Positions 57,550-64,000 of a stretch of DNA of 64,000 nucleotides are shown one piece after another. Position 1 is the first letter of the stretch; the number at the start of each line of letters is the position of its first letter. This DNA is from Blasia pusilla. Its lineage: Eukaryota > Marchantiophyta > Marchantiopsida > Blasiales. The notes beneath the pieces are model-generated. The model did not search any database. It was not told where the DNA came from and saw only the letters and a program-made list of their open reading frames with translations. The translations under genes and the position numbers were made by a program. The DNA is taken from NCBI GenBank assembly GCA_050084515.1, contig CM114272.1, forward strand, positions 17,546,001-17,610,000. The letters are read 5' to 3'.

Positions 57550-59471
57550 TCATTCCTCGGGCATGTTCATCAATTCGCGGATCCCTTCCACCACCTGTTA
57601 AATCACCGCAATAGAAAGAGAAAATGTCAGGATAAGGGATGGAGTCGGACGTGTCCAGCCTTGCAAAATGTGAATGTGATACTGAACTTGAGAGAAAAAC
57701 GTTTCTCGTTACTGACTTGACATCCGTATCCGGGGTCGGGTTGCATCAGTTGGATGTACCAAAATGTGGATCCAAACGTACCAGTTTAATCTGCGCTTTG
57801 ATGCTAGCAATCTGCCTGGTGTGATCCTCAACTTCTCTGCATACATCCGCAGCCACCTACGATGTCAATAGGGAGCTTATCTAAAGCGCCTGACGGTTCT
57901 TAATGGAGGGTAGAATTGATAGTCGCGCAAGCGTTGTAGATAACTAATTAAAAAAAACTATGCAAAATGAAGAAATGTAAACCGACCTGTATCTCTATGA
58001 CATCTACCATAGCATGATCACCTGCAACGACGAGTGCGTGTAAACCTAAATGGCTAACATCTGAAAGAGAATGAAGGCATCAGGGGAGGTGACATTCACA
58101 TCCTGGGCAGCATCACCCTGACTCATATTTTGCAAATTTGCAAGTTCTTCAGCCGAAGTACCTGTCCAGCAACTTCTGCTTGACCGGTATGAAATTCAAA
58201 GCCTCGTCCAACTTGAATTCGACGTGAAATCCCAAGCCGATGTCGACAAATATGGAAGAGGTGTCAGGTCTGCGTTTTAGGAGCGTACAATGTTAAGCCC
58301 TTGCTTGGTACCAAAGGAAACAAACAAGAGGCCTCAACAAAAAGCGGGTGATGGAAAACCCATCCGGAATACCACAAAGTGGGGAATGGAAGAGTCAAGG
58401 ACTTGAAGGAAACCGGGCTCTGTACTCTTTACTTACTGTTTAAGGTTTCTGTAGAGAACTAAGCACGCGACTGATTTGCCAACTTTAAATTGTGGCAGTT
58501 ACAACAATCAGCTATCATTTGAAGCCTATGTGGTGCCAACTCCTTCATTATTCCTAGTCGTTTTATACCTCCACGGAATCATAATTCAGACTGTGAATGA
58601 GCGACAACACATTAGTCCTACAATTACCAACCCGGCGCTGCAATGTCGTGGGTACTGTGCGATTCTTCAGGAGATTTTCCAACCAATGACAGCGGTGAAG
58701 TTTGAAAAATTGCCACCCCTGCAAATTTTTGAGGTTTCCGTGGACAACACAATATGAGGCGTGATAAATGAACGGAGTCAAAAGGGACGAGGACTTACGC
58801 TTCCGCCTGCGCGTAAATCTCTGAACCGAGATTGATCAATGTCCGCATTTTCTTGATATTATTCTCCTTTAGCATCTGTATATTCTTTGCAAGGTCGGTA
58901 CTGGCAGTGAAAGTGATTAAGGTGCGCAACTAGTCTCTATTCACCTCAACAACCGACGCAATTGATCCACATCTCCCAGCTGACTTCCAGAACTTGATTG
59001 GAGCTATGACGAACAATCGAGAAATATCAACGATTTTCGGGACATAGTAAAACCCTTCGCGGAAAATGGTAATGAGGATACAAGACTTTTTGCTTTTCCA
59101 AAACTTTGTCCCTGCACACAGTACGCGGAAGCCCGATTAGAGACTCGGGTGCCGAAGTCGATTCTTCCGCTAAAGAATCGACCGCAGCATTGCAATCTTG
59201 TAGCAGTCACAGGACGATTTTATAAACTTCCACATCAGTGTCGAATCGAACATACAGCAGGGGGATTCATCCTCAGGATATCCACAGGAATGGGAAAATC
59301 ATTCGACGAGTTGACTGGAGGCACCAATTTAAAAACGCAAAGTTCACTGTTCAAAGAAGGACTAAACTCCTTAGTTTCGACATAAAACCTTAAAGACATG
59401 GCGTGGACAAGATCCGGCTTCAACCGACTGTCGACAAACTTCTCGTACTTCTCGATTTTGGACTCCGCCAT
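57550..59471 (-). CDS. UXT: UXT-type prefoldin-like subunit
   Basis: Six exons: 59471-59389, 59111-59082 (30 bp), 58900-58799, 58269-58162, 57836-57782 and 57594-57550. All are in phase with GT-AG borders and give 140 residues (human UXT has 157). It starts MAESKIEKYEKFVDSRLKPD and contains DKVLEKQKVFTDLAKNIQML, TLINLGSEIYAQAEAPDTSS, IFVDIGLGFHVEFKLDEALN, ASIKAQIKLVVEGIRELMN and ends PEE. This is the alpha-prefoldin fold: two coiled-coil helices around a central beta hairpin, with the conserved GLGFHVEF strand. UXT works with URI and other prefoldin-like subunits and the R2TP chaperone to assemble large nuclear and cytosolic complexes. The start is the only in-frame ATG that gives a normal N-terminus. 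Confidence 0.92.
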
Positions 59472-60856
59472 CTCTGCATACCTAGAGGGGCAAGGATCAG
59501 CTCACAGACCAACTACAACCAGCGTGTCGCCCTCCTCTTAATGCTGATTTAACAACTGGATCGATCCTCTTGGGGCATGACCGCGGATGCGCTTTGGAGA
59601 ACTATTTCAACAGCTCAGTTTGCGGGTCCAGTACAATCAACGACATGCGTAGACCAATCTCGTTTGCGACCACACAAGATCCGCTACATACCGAGGGTAA
59701 TATTTCGAATCAGGGGACGCTGAAATTGGACTTTGGCCTTTTTCTGGACATTACAAAGAGCTTCGCTGTCCTCCGATTCGACAGGGGTACATTCGGAGCG
59801 GCGGAAAAGTACACAAGTTTAGGGTGGAAAATTTTCTCTAGAGGTTTGGAGGACCAGGAAAATCCGTGTGAAGTCTTAGCGCACCAGGAAATAGGAAAAG
59901 TTTGCTAGGGTTTGTTTCCAAACCAGGCCATAAAACTCGTAGATGGATTCCCACATCCGATTTCGAACTTCGAGCAGTCTTTCGTGCGTTCATCTGGGCG
60001 GCTTTCAACTTTCCATTAAAGGTAAGTGAAGCCAGGCTTACTTCACCATTTTGCTCGGGTGCTCTGGACTCAGTCTACCTGCCAACGACTTTTCCTGAGG
60101 GTATCAAGAATTACATCTAGAGAACCCAAGATCCTGTGACGGATGCAGAAGAGGGTTGCAAACCAACTGGCAATCAAATCGTTGGGAGCAAGAGTAACAA
60201 ATTAAATGATGCGATCTCACTGGACTGCGTACTGATCCAATCTGCACTCCTTTTCAGGTACAACTTATCACGCTTATGTTTACATTCTTCTGATGCTTAC
60301 ACCTTATGCCGACTGACAGTCATCACAGACGCTACGGGTCCTTTGCTCCAAAATCGCTAATCAATCAGAGGCTAAGAATGCCAAAAAGATATATATGTAT
60401 ATATTACAATTGAAGCTGGTTGGCTACTAGCACCTCCATAGTTGGAATTTGTAGATACACTACCCTGGGAGAGTCGTGGAGGTCGATATATCCTCCACTG
60501 GTGCAGATCGCTAAATAGTCATAGAAGCTCCACGAATTGTAAACGAAGAAGCTTTCCACGACATTTACCAAACCTTCAGCTCTTTAATCAAAGAGTTGCA
60601 CACCAGAGAGCTTGCCAACTCTCAAAGAGATAAAGCACTTGAAGACGGGCAGCAGCTATCCAGAGAATGAATGTAATCTAGTTTCTTTGATGCAAATCTG
60701 AGGCATCTCTAGCCAACTCCAGGAGTTGGAAGGGGTGGAACATAGCAACCTTTGATGGCCCACTCGAGGATTAACTAAACAGGAATGGAACCTCTAAACC
60801 AGGAGAAGTTGAAGACACCAATGCTGTGTGTGTCATAACACAAGGAAGTGACCATC
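59472..60856. other. Intergenic space between UXT start and LCB2 end
   Basis: It holds the UXT 5' flank and the LCB2 3' flank. Plus-strand frames of 72-112 codons (59570-60360) show no domain and no continuity between frames. A short (TA)n stretch lies at ~60390-60405. Confidence 0.5.
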
Positions 60857-63856
<3,000 letters not shown>

Positions 63857-64000
63857 CTGCCATACCCCACTTTGCAAATCAAGTCACACGCCAAGACAAA
63901 GGTTCCACCAAAGAACATTTTCAACCTTTCACCACTCACATAAAGTTACTACTAATAATTACAGATCTCGTGAGCGCAATATTAGCTTAGTGATTAAATT
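63857..64000 (-). other. LCB2 intron reaching the window edge
   Basis: No exon is readable here. The next upstream exon, which should end in a G completing the DAG-TT junction, lies beyond 64000. Confidence 0.7.

Noticed and set aside
58000-58075. Extra UXT exon reading DVSHLGLHALVVAGDHAMVD
   Set aside because: It does not match UXT, and joining 58162 directly to 57836 keeps phase and matches the family.

Overview
The window looks like nuclear DNA of a land plant. Three intron-containing housekeeping genes with plant-type protein sequences can be rebuilt exon by exon, all on the minus strand of the right third: a chloroplast fatty-acid-export protein of the FAX3/Tmemb_14 type (48009-51720), a UXT prefoldin-like subunit (57550-59471), and the 3' two-thirds of LCB2, the catalytic-type subunit of serine palmitoyltransferase (60857-63856, 5' end beyond the window). 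In all three, splice sites and reading phases agree across every inferred junction inside the window. I cannot place the species; intron sizes and the mobile-element families do not identify it, and a non-flowering plant is only a guess.

The left two-thirds is mostly mobile and repetitive DNA. Positions 1-2470 are a tandem satellite with a period near 230 bp. From 3007 to 7421 there is an unrecognised minus-strand gene and a degenerate Mutator-like (MULE) transposase with a SWIM zinc finger (copy 1). From 9271 to 14824 there are minus-strand pieces of a CACTA-like element with a DUF4216-type domain. From 15357 to 18169 a Ty3-type LTR element with a gag remnant sits inside an older LTR of the same family in opposite orientation, with a 5-bp target duplication.

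The most notable object is a 13.5-kb insertion, 19244-32747. It has inverted terminal repeats of about 200 bp that are nearly identical and begin with CGAAGGCC, and it is flanked by a perfect 8-bp duplication, TATTCATA (19236-19243 and 32748-32755). Inside are a second MULE transposase pseudogene homologous to copy 1, a chromovirus integrase/chromodomain fragment between two direct repeats, several unrecognised minus-strand exons including one with a C2H2 finger, and two exons of an SBT2-type subtilase. It therefore looks like a very large, cargo-carrying Mutator-like (Pack-MULE) element. Decayed exon-like frames lie on each side of it (18175-18548 and 33007-33369).

From 35 to 47 kb there are two diverged copies of one LINE family (36181-37450 plus, 43100-44030 minus), a solo LTR (41790-42816), short tandem duplications and long stretches with no recognisable gene. 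At 53.3-54.7 kb there is a non-autonomous element with long inverted repeats. The three housekeeping genes show no functional linkage beyond proximity: FAX exports fatty acids from plastids, LCB2 uses palmitoyl-CoA for sphingolipid synthesis in the ER, and UXT is part of a prefoldin-like chaperone assembly.
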